Of a stretch of DNA of 64,000 nt, positions 36,600 to 50,080 are shown in pieces. Below the pieces are notes generated by a model that worked only from the letters and a program-made list of their open reading frames with translations, searched no databases and was not told where the DNA came from. Source of the stretch: Varroa destructor. Its lineage: Eukaryota > Arthropoda > Arachnida > Mesostigmata > Varroidae. Each line of letters starts with the position of its first letter. Position 1 is the first letter of the stretch. Location: contig NW_019211457.1 in NCBI RefSeq assembly GCF_002443255.2, forward strand, positions 31,859,309 to 31,923,308. Reading direction: 5' to 3'. The translations under genes were made by a program, and so were the position numbers.

Positions 36600-38949
36600 C
36601 TAAAATGTATGTTAATGTAGGAACGGCAAAGGTTAGGAAGTACTATAAAAGTCAAACAGACTGACAGCGTATATCGGTCAAGACCAGCCTTCTAGTTTAA
36701 TAATAATTGCTTTAGTCGGGCAAGGATGTGAGGCAAGACTATGAAAACGAGTGGTCATTAGACATAACGAAATCACGTACGGTACGCGCACCTTCTATTT
36801 TCGTGAGCTTACTTATCAGACTTTTAGTATTTGTACGTATCTCAAAATGAAAAACAGCCCAAAGCTAGCAAAAACATCGGCTTGCTCCATAAGTCCTAAT
36901 ATAGTGTTGTAGACTAGCAAAAATTAAACTAATATACTTAGACTTTTGTTGCTTAGTCTATTTTTTTAGGCACTGAACCACAGCTGGAAGCGCTATTCAT
37001 GCATGCATAATTGTGCCTACTGTTGTTATACGACTGTTCAGAATCGCCGGTATTTGTTTCATTTCCTTCCCTTTTGGCCCCTCTCTGTCACTTTATGCAG
37101 GCGCTTCACTGTGTCGTGGGTATGTATGCAAGTATCCTTGTCCTCCTGTATGTGTGCGTTGGTATTATTCGCTTGCTACACGTATATTATGTACTTTACA
37201 CATTAACCGATAAAAAAGGAGCCGACCGAATAAGCCATGCAAATTAACGGCTGCACATGACGGGCAGTGGAATCTCTTCCGCAGACCTCGGCACCTCAAA
37301 CCCCTAGGCCGGCCTCATTTGTCCTGTCGCCTTAGTTCGTCGAGGCCTAAGCCGATGGCAATAAAGCGAATGCCTCCCACCCTGTCTTCAACAGAAAGCA
37401 ATACCAGCAACAACGCAGCGCTAGCAACAGCAGTGGCTCCCGATAACAATAGGGACAAAAGGGCAAAGCATTTTTCTCGACAATTACAGTGTAGGCGTTT
37501 TCGTCCGCGCAAAGCAGGTCTGTGATAGCGGATACTGTAGCAGTGTCGCGCGGTGCAGACACAGCGGGGCAGCTAAAACACGTCAGTTCTGAGGGAAAGG
37601 GGGATAGCAAGGGCAAATAGGTGCACGTGCAGCTTGTACCATTATGACAGTGAAAGGGTGGCGAGGACATAATCGAAACTGTTAACTCTTCTACTGTAAC
37701 ATAAGCTACAGTATTAAAAAGAAACGACATCAAAGGGTTGCTGTGCTTTCAAAACTATTCCGGGCCAACTAAATTAACTAAGTTTAGGTGAAGCAGGTTA
37801 AATAAGCTACTGCAAGAGGGAGAAGGTCTATTGACCGTCTAGTTACTTTTATTGGTGCGGCACCGCGTTTGCTGGTGCTAGCTGCTCCTCTAATAAACTG
37901 GTGTAGAAGATCTTTATCTTTGTGTGCACGTATCTGTTTTCATGTATATCTGTCTAACCATAATGTAATTGTACCACTATTGCCGGTGTTGGAGCTCTGC
38001 CAATGCAAATACTACAGTGAATGTTTTGAGTTAACCCCCCATAACCAAACTGGGGCAGCCTATGTAAATGTTAAACGCAAGATCTACTCCTACTTCTACT
38101 GCTCCAAGCTTTACAGAAATACAGCGGTGACGGAGGCATAGGACGCGTCTTAGGCATACTCTTGCAGCTAGGTCATATGGCTAAGGCTTGGCCTGAGGAT
38201 ATGCCCCTTCATGGTTGTTGAGAGCAAATTGTGCATTCCGTACAAACTAAGAGGCGAAGGAAAACTATTGGCATCTTGCTAACACACGCAATGAACTAGC
38301 AGTTTGTAACAGCAGGGCGTATTGCCATGTGCGTCATTTTCAGAGAGCTAGGGGTTGAACGGGACGTGAGGGATCCAAGCGGCAAACACGTCTATAGCGG
38401 CGCTTTGAAGCAAAAGCTTACGGCTTAAATATTGGAAAAGTTACTAGGAGGTGCTATTGCGCGTAGGCTGCGCCTTGCAGGCCAGTATCTCACCAAATTG
38501 ATGCGACTACCAAATGACCGAGCTTTATAAGAGGTTATAGCAGCGTTCTGCTCGTCAAGAGAAGAAAGACGTTATGCCGTAATTGAATAAAAAGTGCTGA
38601 AGGAAGAAAATTGCTAGCCACAAATCTTTGTCTGGTTATTTTTTAAAATAAAGAAACACTGGAATGGGCAAATTACATATTGCAAGAATGGTTATATTTA
38701 CTTGAATTTTGTTGCTGTTAAAATCATATTTGGTATAGATGAACAATTTTATTAGATATCTAACACAGAGTTCTTAGGTCTGATGGATTGACGTGAATCT
38801 CGGTGCTTATATGTGCACATATTTTTCCCTGTGTCTGATACATGGCTGTTTATGTATTTCTAAGAAAGTCGTCTATTTACGAGAATAATAATTATTATTA
38901 TTATATGCGAAAGAATTAATTTAATAGAAGCTTTCTAATAATAACTTAC
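36600..38949 (-). other. Dscam intron between FN2 and FN5 exons
   Basis: 2.35 kb, phase 1. In canonical Dscam this is where FN3, FN4 and Ig10 would be encoded, about 300 residues. I see no minus-strand exon with an Ig cysteine/tryptophan pattern or FN3 signature. The longest minus-strand frame (37347-37733, 128 codons) is leucine/cysteine-rich and unlike either fold. A short AAT/ATT repeat occurs at 38884-38904. Confidence 0.65.
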
Positions 38950-39202
38950 CATATTCGTAGGTTTTCACGATGAGCTCATTGCTCAAAGGACCTGAACCTT
39001 GCGGATTGAAAGCTTGAACAACGACTGTATATTTTGTATTCTTCTTTAAACCCGTGATGGTGTATTCTTCTCGGCTGCTGGCCGGCTGCGTGCTGTGATC
39101 GATATCAACGGTCTTGTATACGAGTTGTTCAGTTGCATCGGCTTCCTTGTAGCCTACGTAGTACCCGGATAAATGACTATTCCGTGCACGCTCCGCGGGC
39201 TT
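38950..39202 (-). CDS. Dscam: Dscam exon: second half of FN2
   Basis: A 253-base exon after a 6.9 kb intron, acceptor CCGCTTGCAG, donor GTAAGT, phase 0 to phase 1. It begins KPAERARN and continues LSGYYVGYKEA, a motif almost diagnostic for Dscam FN2. It then encodes EEYTITGLKKNTKYTVVVQA and FNPQGSGPLSNE, matching the FN2 F-G region of fly and human Dscam (YxVVVQAFN..G.GP.S.E). It ends KTYEY plus the first base of the next codon. In canonical Dscam the next domain would be FN3. Here the next recognisable exon encodes FN5. Confidence 0.93.
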
Positions 39203-42200
39203 CTGCAAGCGGATGTAATGAACGATAGATAGAAATTTTGAATTGTATAAACGATAAAAAACAAACCAAGCGACCTCCTATAGTGCAAACACTCAACGTT
39301 ACCTGTCAAATACGCGCTTCTTTTTCTTAGACCTGGAAAGTGTTCTCAACACTTACGCCCCTTCAGAAATAGACTTCCTTGACATTATGGTCATCATAGC
39401 CAGACTGTCGTTGCTATTCTAGCCGCCGCCGCCGCTTGTACCGACCCTCAATTTGTCATTAAGCGTGGCGAAGTGCATAAACGGCCATTTCTTATGCTTC
39501 AAGCCGCTGGTTTACTTTCAATTTACATCGTCCCATTAGAACTGGCTCATCCTAACATCAGCCACTCGCTACTGTGAAAAGTTCTCCCACTCCTCTTTTT
39601 CTTTTTTCACTACTCAAAGAGCTCAAGATATTTCTACTGTACGCTAGTCTCTATATTTCGAGTTTTACGTTCGGCATCGGTATCCTATCTTAGCCAAACG
39701 AAAATTCCCGCTCAACGGATAACGATTATGAAGCAAGACGTAAAGACTGAAAAAGCAAAGGCGAGATAAAAGAGCCAGAAAGAAATGCCTAATAGTGAAG
39801 GGAAAGCTATGCTGCAAAAGTGGTTTAGCTGGCGCAAGGAATCCGAATTCGAGAAAGGCTTCCGGCGACGCGCGTAAGGAAGAACTGGAAAAGGACGTTT
39901 TTGTATTCATCCCACTACACACAGAGGGGGCCTTGGTGGTACTCACCCTGCCCGTCAGGCTTACGCCGGACCAAATCATAGTTTTCTCTCCACAGGCAAA
40001 CATCCAGAAGAGATAGATGGTATATTGAGCAAACACGAGAAGGTCGCCTTTGCATTGCACCGGATCGCAACCTCAAAGTGCCGCCGCAACATTGCTAGCC
40101 TGACGGCCGCGTGCAAGGTGTCGGTAACGCTGAAGATGAACGGGTAGCAAAGAGGACGGTACTGGGGGTTGTAGCAGTGCTAGTGATGGCATCCGTCAGC
40201 GTGGATTTAACGGAACCCGAATCCTCAAAGAAAATAGAATCATCCGCCTAGACTGTGCTAGGTTTCTTGGCGATAATACCTAGGAAGGGTGACCTTCTAT
40301 AGGTATCGATGGGTAAACTGACTGTCTAAAACAGGATGTACGTACTTGCGACCACCAAGCTATCATAAGGCAATATGGCTGAAGCCATCGAGAATACTTC
40401 CACGGCAACATGCCGACGACAACCGCCTAAAACGCTGGAGTACATAACCTCGGAAAAGTGCGCCCGCAGCAGACCGGCAATGCAGTGGTCTCGATGAGAT
40501 GGAACCGTACAAAGGGTTCCTTCTGCACAACACGGGGCTTGCACATTCTTAGTCGGACCTTCTCGTCTAGTTGTATTTCCCTGTCTTCCTCTTGTTTTCG
40601 TATTCTCTATCAGAGGCGCAAGCACTCCTATATATAATAAAAGTGAAAGGCAAGCTACTGAAACAGCTGGGCAGTGCCCAGCTACACATGGCTTGACAGC
40701 ACGCTGAATACAGCAGCCGTCTGAGTTGCTTTGTTAGCTTAATGATCGTAAGGTGCGTGACTAAAGTGACGCACGAACAACCTGCGCCTATTGTGTTCCT
40801 TGTTGACGCCAGTTGAAAGCGAAAGCCGTCGGATCCAATTAAGATAGCTTGCCACCCTAGTTGGGTACAGATCTGTAGGCCTCGCTGGTGCGTCGGAAGA
40901 CAAAGACTATCTCGGTGAGAGCAACGGAGATCGAGCCAATTGGCGACTGTGACCTGTTGCTAGCATCAAGTCACAGCCGTCAATAGAAAGCGCCACGAGG
41001 AAAGGGAACGGACAAACTTGTTCTTGGATGGAAGGAACACAGACTCTGAAGAAGGATGTCACTCAGCCGAAACAGGCGTGCATTACATGGCTGCCACCTG
41101 TGTTCTATTTATTGGTTGCTAGTAATCGTAGGATCTCCGACTGACTGTAATGGGTTGCGAGATGTTCGAATAAGAGATACACGTAATACTAAATCTTGGG
41201 TGAGCTCAGCATGATCATCTCTCATTTCTGCGGTGTTCCGCGCCGACATGTGGCGGTCGTCACCTTGCTAACGGAACAGCAAACGCAAAAATACTACCGC
41301 CCGGAGGCTTCCTTTTGACTCAATGAAGACAGCTTCTCTCCATTTTCACTTCGTTTAAAATCGCTGCTTAACTACGAGGGCATTTCTCAACAAGATGACG
41401 CGGGCGTAATTCTGGCTGTAATTGACGAAAAGGAATTACGATGGGAAACGGAAAAAAACAGGGTAATGACTGAACGCCATGTTGTTGGACCATATGGACA
41501 AAAAAGTTACTTCGATCTGGTTCGCCCTGCCCTCGTCTTTATGGGCGTGAATATTTAGATGAATGTGCCGGTTCTCGCTTACGAAAAATCAATGCTACGA
41601 AATATGGAACCGTGCAGGCGAGAGTAGGAGCGAGTGACAGTGAAGGGAAAAAAACAAGAATGAATGGATGTGATGAATGAACCGGCTGTCAGGTACTAGT
41701 GTTATTCCATATTTCCGGCTGATCTTTGCGAACCTTGCTTTTGGTTGGGCTAGAGAAACTAATTTTGAAATGTTTTTTGCATATGTCCTTCCTACGACAT
41801 TTATGAGCGGTTTCTCCAATGGAGGAGGGTATGCCTTAAAAATCACTTACTGTCAATGGCGCTGTCATGTGGCTAGTACAATGGAGACATCGTAGCTCGC
41901 TTCGCTCCGCCGGTAGCAATTGGCAGATGCAATATCGGCGCAGGTTGGCTGCTGGTTCAGTTCATGCTCTCGTTTGAATTCGTTGCTTCTATTGACGCTC
42001 ACGGCATCACGTCAGACCCGATGTGTAATTCCCCACCAGCTCTAGATGAGAAAACAACTGGAGCACTGGAGACACAAAGCCAGGGTCGTCGATAGTGTTA
42101 AGAAACTCTCACAGGAGACATGCAGGACGTTCAAATGCGCCTCAAAAAAAGAGTTCTATATAGGATGTGTAATCTGCACAAAGTGGTGCTGGCGGCGTGA

Positions 42201-45200
42201 CTGTCTCAGCGTCGAAGGCAGTGACGATAGCAGTAAGTGACAATTAGACCGGATCGTGTCACACCTCTCATTAGACGCACACAGTAATCACTTTTAGTTA
42301 TTTGACTTAACTTAATCGATAAAAGTCATTGAGAGGGCACAAATAGCAGAACGAGAACCAGCGAAACTAAACGTAGAGCCCTGTTACTTTCAGCTCTGTT
42401 TTGCTCTGCCAATCGTCTACTCTCGTAAGCGGCGCTTTAATATCCGATGGCGCCCCTACTCGTATTGGTTAAGATCTGATAACCAGGTGTAAACAGGCCG
42501 AGCAAAATACGGCCTCCTGAAATGAGTCTTTAGTTGACGCTGTTGGCAGGCCAGGCTAGCGACGTTAGTCGCCCATTCGCCGGAACTGAGCAAGGGATGC
42601 AGCTGGCAGCGCATTCCTTGTCGTCATCGGCTACGATATTAATTACGTTTAACGAAAGAAAGGATAAATATACACGGTTAGTGTGAGGATGACACAGAGT
42701 TCACCGCTGGAAAAATCGGAAAAGGGATCTTAAAACCTGGAAGAGAAGCTGTTTCACGATGGAAAATGGAAAGAATGAAAGGAGGAAAAAGGAGAGCAAG
42801 TAATGTTCACCAGCTGGTCTCCTCTCACCCAAACTCAATTTAAGGATGAAGCGGCTATTGCTGTAAAGGTAGATTGCAGAACCAAATCAGCCAGTTTACT
42901 CAATATCCTTACCGCTTATTTTGGACAGAATGTAGCACTAGATCATTCATATGGGTATCAAGGGTGAATAGGTGGCCAGAAAACATCATGTAGGATCGTT
43001 GCGCCATAGAATATTAACTCGTAGCTAAACGCTTTAGCGATATAAGAAAATGGAAAGTGTCGAAACGATGATACATGTAGAGCAGATATCGGGGACTAGA
43101 ATGATACAAGCAGCGCGATATTAGCAATCGGAACTATCTAAGCTTCAGCGCATTCTTGACATAAACACCATTCACAGTTAATTTGCTATTAGTTAAAGTA
43201 GAAATCTATGTCAAACAAACAAAACAACATTATCATTGAAAGGAGCTGAAAAGAGCGCTAATGAAATTTGCCATTATACGACGGGTTTGCTATTGTGTGT
43301 GTGTGCAGAACGGCGAAACATTCGGGCAAACAATTCGATTGCCCAAAGCTGAAGCAAATTCACCAGTAATGCTGCGAGTAGATAAGCGCAAAATATGAAC
43401 AAGTGCAGACGCAGGGATCTGTCTGCAAAACTTCGCTCAGACTTCACACTCGGGGGGTATTCTCCTTGAGCAAGGATGCCATGAAGGTCCATCGGCAGTC
43501 TTAGGTCATGGCTGCAATATTAAATGTATGTTTAGTACTAACAGTAGTAGTAAAAGTAGACGTACGTAAATCATATTCTGCCGTTTAAATTCGACTGCCT
43601 CGGGTTCGCTTTAACAGCAACGATCCAGATCGTGAGTAAGCGACGATCTCTGAAAAAGTTCCGACGTATTTTCTCCACTCGTCCACTCTCCTTCCTGCAA
43701 GTACCAGCGGCACAGCGGCGGCACATTGCTGTCCAATGCTTACAGCACGCGTTCTGACAGACTTTCAGTCAAACTTACTCTGAGATGTATTTACACAAGC
43801 GGGCTGCCTAGTAGCGTTTGACAGCAGGCCATCTAAGCTGGATCATACGCAAAGAGCAATCTACGACCAACCAAAAGGCAAAAAGTTAGCTGTTCGCGTC
43901 AGAAAACCAATACTGATTTCGTACTGCAGCAGATGACTGTGTTTTCACGTTGCTCGCTTTGGCTGCCGCTTAAAGGTCCGCTGCCCGGGCATTGGTTGCT
44001 TTAAACTCCAACAGCCAACGGGAACTGGAGATAGTACTAAGCGATGGCTGGTTTAAGGCCGAATAGAGAGATCGGAGCTTTGACTCCGCCAGGGGATATT
44101 TAAGTTAAATAAGGAAAGCGCTCAGCAGTTCGGTAACTTTGCTGACCAACCAACCGATCATCGAAAATCATCACATCAATCACTTAACACTGGCCAGTTT
44201 ACTAAAGGAGAATAGCATGGTATAGGTGTAGAGAAGGAAAACAGTACAACGGGTGTAAAGGGGTTTGCAAAGGCTTTTTGTGGAGAAGCTCGTGGCAACG
44301 GGAGTGCATCTTGAAGAGGGCCCGAATAGCTCGCGCGCAACATCACCCATTCTGATCGGCTTTACAGCGGCCGTCCATGACCCGATTCGGAAACGGCGGC
44401 TCTCACCCTCTAGCGACTGGGGGGACATCTTCCGCCCTGCTCGTGCGGTGGTAATACTGCAGCGTTCAACTATTTCTGTCGGTGTGCAAAACTATCTTAA
44501 TATCAACCGCTATGACCGCCATGGCTACCGCTGCTACTGCTTGTAAAGGGACGAGGAAGTTGAATCTTACGAGCATCCTTACCGAGCAGCTTTGATGGTT
44601 AGTGATGAACTGTTGCGCATCCATCATCGCTCTTAAAAAGCCAAGTCCAAAATATAATTTCAGGGGGAGAAACGAACACAACGAGTTGCCCAAAAATGTC
44701 AACGAAGATGACTCCGACCGAAAAGAAAAAGCAAATTGAAGAAAATCGAAGAACGGCAGTAGCTGAGGAAAACCGGCCGAAGAAACCGGTATCGAAGCGC
44801 TCCTCACTCCACAGCCCAAAGGTAATCCACAAGCGTCGTCGATATAAAGGACTAGCACTTGACGCTCGACTTCAGAGTTACTGAACTGGCTAGTCCACTG
44901 GCGTACGTGTCAGTGTTGTACGAGAGCTAAAGAAACGCGATGTACGCGATTCATGTTCAAGTCGTTGTGCATTGGCCCGTAAAATCTATGTGCATAAAAG
45001 ATCGGCGTAGGAGTTGGTTTAAAATGTGTTTTGGGCCGAAATAATTTAGTCGTTGTCCAGCCAGAAATTTCTACAGAATTTATAGTATTAGAGATAGGTT
45101 GTAGGAGTGACAACAGTGGCCACATAGCTACTATACGTAGACTGATCCGGTGCAGAACTCCGGCCACTCATGGAAAAAAAGGCGATCGGTAAACCAGTTT

Positions 45201-46260
45201 CATTCTGGAAATTATCTACTCGCTGGTAACGACTTCAATTCTCTGTGTCGATAGCCTCTGACGATGCAGGCTACCAGGGGTGGTAATGCCTCTCATGCGC
45301 TGCTTCTGTTTACACTAGTCATGCGCTGGAGTAATCCTGACGCAACATAGAGCGTTCCCTGCAGCATGCTACATTAGTGAATATATAGACTTATTTTTGT
45401 TTACCTTGGTTAATCACTATGACTAATGTATATAGCAGGGGATTAGTCAACCATTTAGAAAGCGGCAGATCATCTAGCCCCAGACAATTATGCCGGTGAA
45501 AGCTGGCTGAATGAAAACTCTTTTTCTCGAAGCTCACTACGAGAACTTGTGTACTCTACTACGGCTATCGCTCGATACGATGGAATCGGTCGAACTTCTG
45601 CTTAGATTGAAGACGGCCCTTCGACGCTTCTACAGGAGCGTCCCAGTAGCTGCCGGCTTATGCAGACACATGTGGAACAGCCAATATGTCCTATGGCCTG
45701 AAGACTTACTCTTTCGAAGCCTAAGCCGAATCTAGTCGAAGGCTAAAAGAACTAGATAGAGATGCGCGGCTACGCTGTAGCAGTTTATCCTGACCATCGA
45801 TGTAAACTAAAGCGATGTACAAGTTTCCCTATTTGCTCCCATTCGTCGCTGGTTAGGTTCTCGGTTGTCGACTCCGTTGGGCTCGCCTTTCTCTTGATGG
45901 TCCCTTGATGGTTCGTAAGCGATTGGATTCAATGATGGAATATGATGATCGGCAAATACCCAGATCGCTCAGAGATTCTACAAGCTAAAGGTGCTACAAG
46001 GACGAAATGGTTGAGTTCTAGAAGACAATTATTCGGCCGCCGGCTGATGCTTTAAGGCAGGAGCTGCTATTTGGTGAATAGCTGAGTACATACATATATA
46101 TATACGCACTATTCTTGCTCGTAATCGTTTACTGGGAATAAAAGACGAAACTTGTCTGTAGGAGCACACGCAATATAATAGTGTTACGTCGAACCACATA
46201 GAAAGAGCTTCCACGGTCTCTTAGAGATATACGATGTGAACGAAATAGCGCCCTACTTAC
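39203..46260 (-). other. Dscam intron splitting FN2 (7.1 kb)
   Basis: Phase-0 intron inside FN2. Several overlapping open frames under 135 codons on both strands (for example 39665-40060 and 44466-44858) lack recognisable motifs. I see no further Dscam exon or named repeat. Confidence 0.6.
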
Positions 46261-46331
46261 CCTCCACGTAACTCGAATCGTCCGAGAATCTACAGCCGAC
46301 GCTGTGACATGAGATGGAGGCGTCTTCGGCG
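46261..46331 (-). CDS. Dscam: Dscam exon: start of FN2
   Basis: A short 71-base exon with acceptor TTGTTACAG and donor GTAAGT, entered in phase 1 and left in phase 0. It encodes 23 residues after the split codon: PKTPPSHVTASAVDSRTIRV followed by TWR. This is the A-C region of an FN3 domain, with the proline-rich linker and the core tryptophan in VTWR. The spacing matches the start of Dscam FN2, where a PP..V...P/AVDS...RVTWK pattern is usual. The phase-0 exit fits the AAG codon that opens the exon at 38950-39202. Confidence 0.87.
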
Positions 46332-46525
46332 CTGTAACAACGCAAACACGAACAAATCCACAATTGAAAGTCACTTTATTATAACTTATAATATATAGGT
46401 ATCAGTATTAGACATTTTTGTGCAAAGAAAATGTTTACAAGATTACGTTTTAACGCGCATGGATGTCAATGGTGTAGTGGTTCTTATAAACCTGCAATAG
46501 CTCTTCTTCGCGGCTTATAACTTAC

Positions 46526-46687
46526 CATCCATCTTGGTTTTGACAAGGGTGGGCTTACTGAAAATAGAGTCACCCAGCGCGTTGCTAGCCTTGATCACGA
46601 ATTGGTATTGAGTTGCCGGTATGAGTTCTTGCAAAGTAGCGTCGGCGGATGTTCCCGGGACTGTAATCACTCGTGTGGCTTCAGGCT
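46526..46687 (-). CDS. Dscam: Dscam exon: second half of FN1
   Basis: A 162-base exon, phase 1 to phase 1. It encodes VITVPGTSADATLQELIPAT, then QYQFVIKASNALGDS and a final LVKTKMD. The leucine plus tyrosine pair (L.P.T.Y) and the N..G.S motif are the classic FN3 F-strand and FG-loop signature, and VIVPG....A..Q.L.PAT.Y is specifically like Dscam FN1. The donor GTAAGT is strong. The acceptor (TTCAAG) is weak, with no long pyrimidine tract, but it is the only nearby AG that keeps the frame. The exon has no methionine start and is not a free-standing open frame. Only 194 bases separate it from the next exon. Confidence 0.87.
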
Positions 46688-49600
46688 CTTGAATGTTCGT
46701 TACGCAAAATCAATATTACATACAGAAAAAAACAAAACATTTATTACGTTGCCTATGTTTTCAGTCAATATCAGATTAATGAATTATTCTATTTTTTCTT
46801 TCTATAGCAATGCACAAGCCTTGATTTAACTGTTTGGCCATTGATGTCAATCTATAGGTTACTCCCTGACAGTGTGATAAGTTAGAATAGTTATACAAAT
46901 AATACAGCGTTTTCGAACCAGGTAGCTGTTGTTTTTGAAACTTTTATTAGCTCTTATTGAGTTCAACGCAACTCGAATAGGTCAGAGTGAAAATAACATT
47001 TTGGGGTTCGACAGATGTGTCATCGGCTTACTTACCGCTATCTTAGCCCGTTTCGGCCTTCTGATTACTTCGAAAATTAACCGGTTAACAAAATGCTTGC
47101 CAAAAGCGTCCTACGATATTGAACAAATAGGGGAATAGCAACGAACGACTTTTCACTATCACAGTCAGCCCCACAGTCAATATAGCCCCATTAACAGCCG
47201 CACATCGTTCATACAAGCTTCCTAAATAGCAAACTTGCGAACGCAGACTACTGCTGGCTGCAGACGCTCATTCTCGCACGATCTGTTCCATTAGAAAACA
47301 CTTTGCTTAACTAATATATAGTACCATCCATGAAAACAGTGGACCTCCGCATATGGACAAAAAGCGCTCACAATTATTGTGCACTACCTCAAATAGTCGA
47401 AGCGCTGCGCGTTATTAAACGAGATATGCAATCGCACCTCAGAACTGTTGTTCGTAGCTAAAGTACTAATTACGTATAAACGAGTCGCAGGTACATCGTA
47501 TACAGCTGACGCTAAGGGATTCGTTGTCGCTTGAGGTAGTGCCAGCATTGAAACAAGAGTTTTATTGCCGTAGCTTAGCTTGATGTTTTTTTTTAACCTG
47601 TAATCATTTACATTTGTGAATGTATGTGGACGACAGAGGACGTAAGCAAGGGAAGTCTCCCGACAAGCCACCGGTAATATTTGCGTAAAGAGAAATTACA
47701 TACACATTTTTCGTATTTGTTCTGTACGTGCGTTACAGCACGTCTCTTGACGGTTTCAGAATTATAGCTAAGGGTGACCATCAAATTTCCGGCAGGCAGT
47801 GTCCCTTTACGTACTAATCCAGAAACAATCGCAACTTTTTACGAATTTATCCATGTTTTCTGGCTAGATATGGTAACCATAGTGAGGAACGTGTAGTTGT
47901 ATGCAACTGGTGAAGATAGAGTGATACGAAACAAATGAAGGAGGAGGCTGTCATACTTCTCCTACTTTATTTATAAACGATTTTCTGTGAATTCTAATAA
48001 AGCCGTTCTTTTATCGCCTTTGTTTTTAGACATACGGCCCTAGTCAGCTTTTTTGTGTTTCGCCCAATGATAGCCACAGCGCAATACAGATCTTTACGTA
48101 TCGACTGTCGAAGCTTGTCATGAACGATCTCTGAATCTGTACTCCAGACAGACATTAAACAATTAACCGTGGCGTATGGTATAAAAACTTTTTCGTTGAT
48201 TTAGGGAACAAAAACTCCAATGTAAAAGGTTAAATCAAAATCGACTACCCATCTCTTACAATGTTTCTGCGAACACCTTCAGAGACTAGTATATGCAGAA
48301 ATAAAATTACGGTTTTCAATTGAAAAATGATCTAAATTCGCATACAGCTATCATGTTCGTATTATAATGTCTTTTGTCTTGGATTCTACTATAGGGAACC
48401 GTCTACTACTTGTGTCGATTAATATCGCTTTTACGTACTCGCACTTGTTTGTGCCTTTACCCCCTACTTCTATATCCCCAAGCTACACGCACAAAATGTC
48501 GTCTAGCACAATTGACCAGCGTCATAGTTCGCTTTCAGCCAGTTACCTTGTTGGAAACCCAGTGTGTGGTAGTCCCTCTTGCCTTTTTTTAATCTTTAGC
48601 TGAAGCCGATCACGTTACTACGGAGCGAGACACAATGGACTCAAACGGAATAGTCGTATACCGAATCGGCCCCCAAGCTGGTCGGGCCAAACCAGATTCA
48701 ACAACGAGGGCGATGACTCAATTTATCTTGATTTTTCGCCATTGTCATGTTGCAAGTACAATGTGAGCACTGCACTGTAGCATATATCGTAAGACGAAGA
48801 TCCGGGCCGACAAGTGACAAGGTCCGTGGCACAACTGATTTTTCGCTGGGCCAAGCTAAAACGGGCCTGAGTTTCTATCTGTCCTTGTGTCACGATGTTA
48901 CATTGGAAAGTATACGGGAGATCTAAAACCCAAAAAAGTTTGGCAGTAAGAGAATAAGCCAGTCCTGCTGGATGCTGGACATAAGCTTTTCTACGGGCTG
49001 CTCAATACCAAATGCCTGCTCCATATGAAACTGTGGTCCAACGCGGTTTCGACGCGAAAAAGGAGTACTGACGGTACGACAAGCGAGGAGTTCAATAGGC
49101 ACACTCCCAAAGTTTTCATTGGCGGAAACCTTCGCACAGCGAACGCATACGAGGCAGCAGCAGTAGTATTGTTTTCCGTCTCTAAATAAGGATTCGTATT
49201 CTTCTACTCAGATACTTTTATAGGCAGAGGTTGACTAATCGGACATTAGGAACAGGGGTGAAGCTTCGAAAGAGATATAGACAAAAGTAAAAATCGAATG
49301 CTCGGTCTATTATCACTAGGGCAGAAAAGAACGACCAAGGACTTGCCACCGTGGTAATGAGCAGTACCGGGGTTCTCTATCCATACTCGCTAGACGATTG
49401 CAGAGACGAGACGGCAACCAAGTCTGCTAACGGTGAGCCGTTGACGACCCAAGCGGCAAAACTCTCGTCTCCAGTAATACAGTTCTGCCCCCGGCTTCAC
49501 AAGATCTACAATACTTACAACATGATGCGCCTAATGAACAAATCGAGGCGGAGCGGGACTAGGCCGAGCAAATCAAGAGAAGCAAGAAAAGCTATGTCTT

Positions 49601-50080
49601 TTCCTTTAAAAACAGATATCTATCCAATTCCTGCTTTTTCCTTGTGTTTCGACAATGGCACGATTGTAGTTGCTGCGGACGACCAAAGAGCAAACAAGTC
49701 GCAGAGGGCTTCGATTGTGGCAGACGCGTACTAATGACATTATATCTCAATGATTCCCACTGATAACAAACTGTTCGTATATAGAATGTAGCAAAAATTA
49801 CTGTTTACCTGTTAACGCACATACACTAGTATATCTGTGAAGAACTTTTTTATGCGCCAGCACTCACAGACGATTTATCGACTGAAGACAGTGGACACCT
49901 ATACGGGCGTACGTATAGTCGAACTCGCGAATTGAAACTGTTTGCTCTACATTACGCGGTAAGCAATTGCGTTCCCAACAAAACAATTAAACTAGCTAGG
50001 TTTTTTAGGTAATACGGAGGCACCAGAAGCACTTTTCTTTCTATATTTTTCTCCTCTAATATTGACAGACAGGGACTTAC
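46688..50080 (-). other. Dscam intron splitting FN1 (3.4 kb)
   Basis: Phase-1 intron inside FN1. A plus-strand 127-codon frame at 49351-49734 starts with GTG and has no recognisable domain; it is not called. Nothing else is supported. Confidence 0.6.

Noticed and set aside
37347..37733. Minus-strand 128-codon frame in the FN2-FN5 intron, checked as a possible Ig10 or FN3/FN4 exon
   Set aside because: No Ig cysteine/tryptophan spacing, no FN3 W...L.Y pattern, and cysteine/leucine-rich low-quality sequence.
49351..49734. 127-codon plus-strand frame
   Set aside because: Starts with GTG, no motif, lies in the FN1 intron on the opposite strand; no evidence of expression can be read from sequence.
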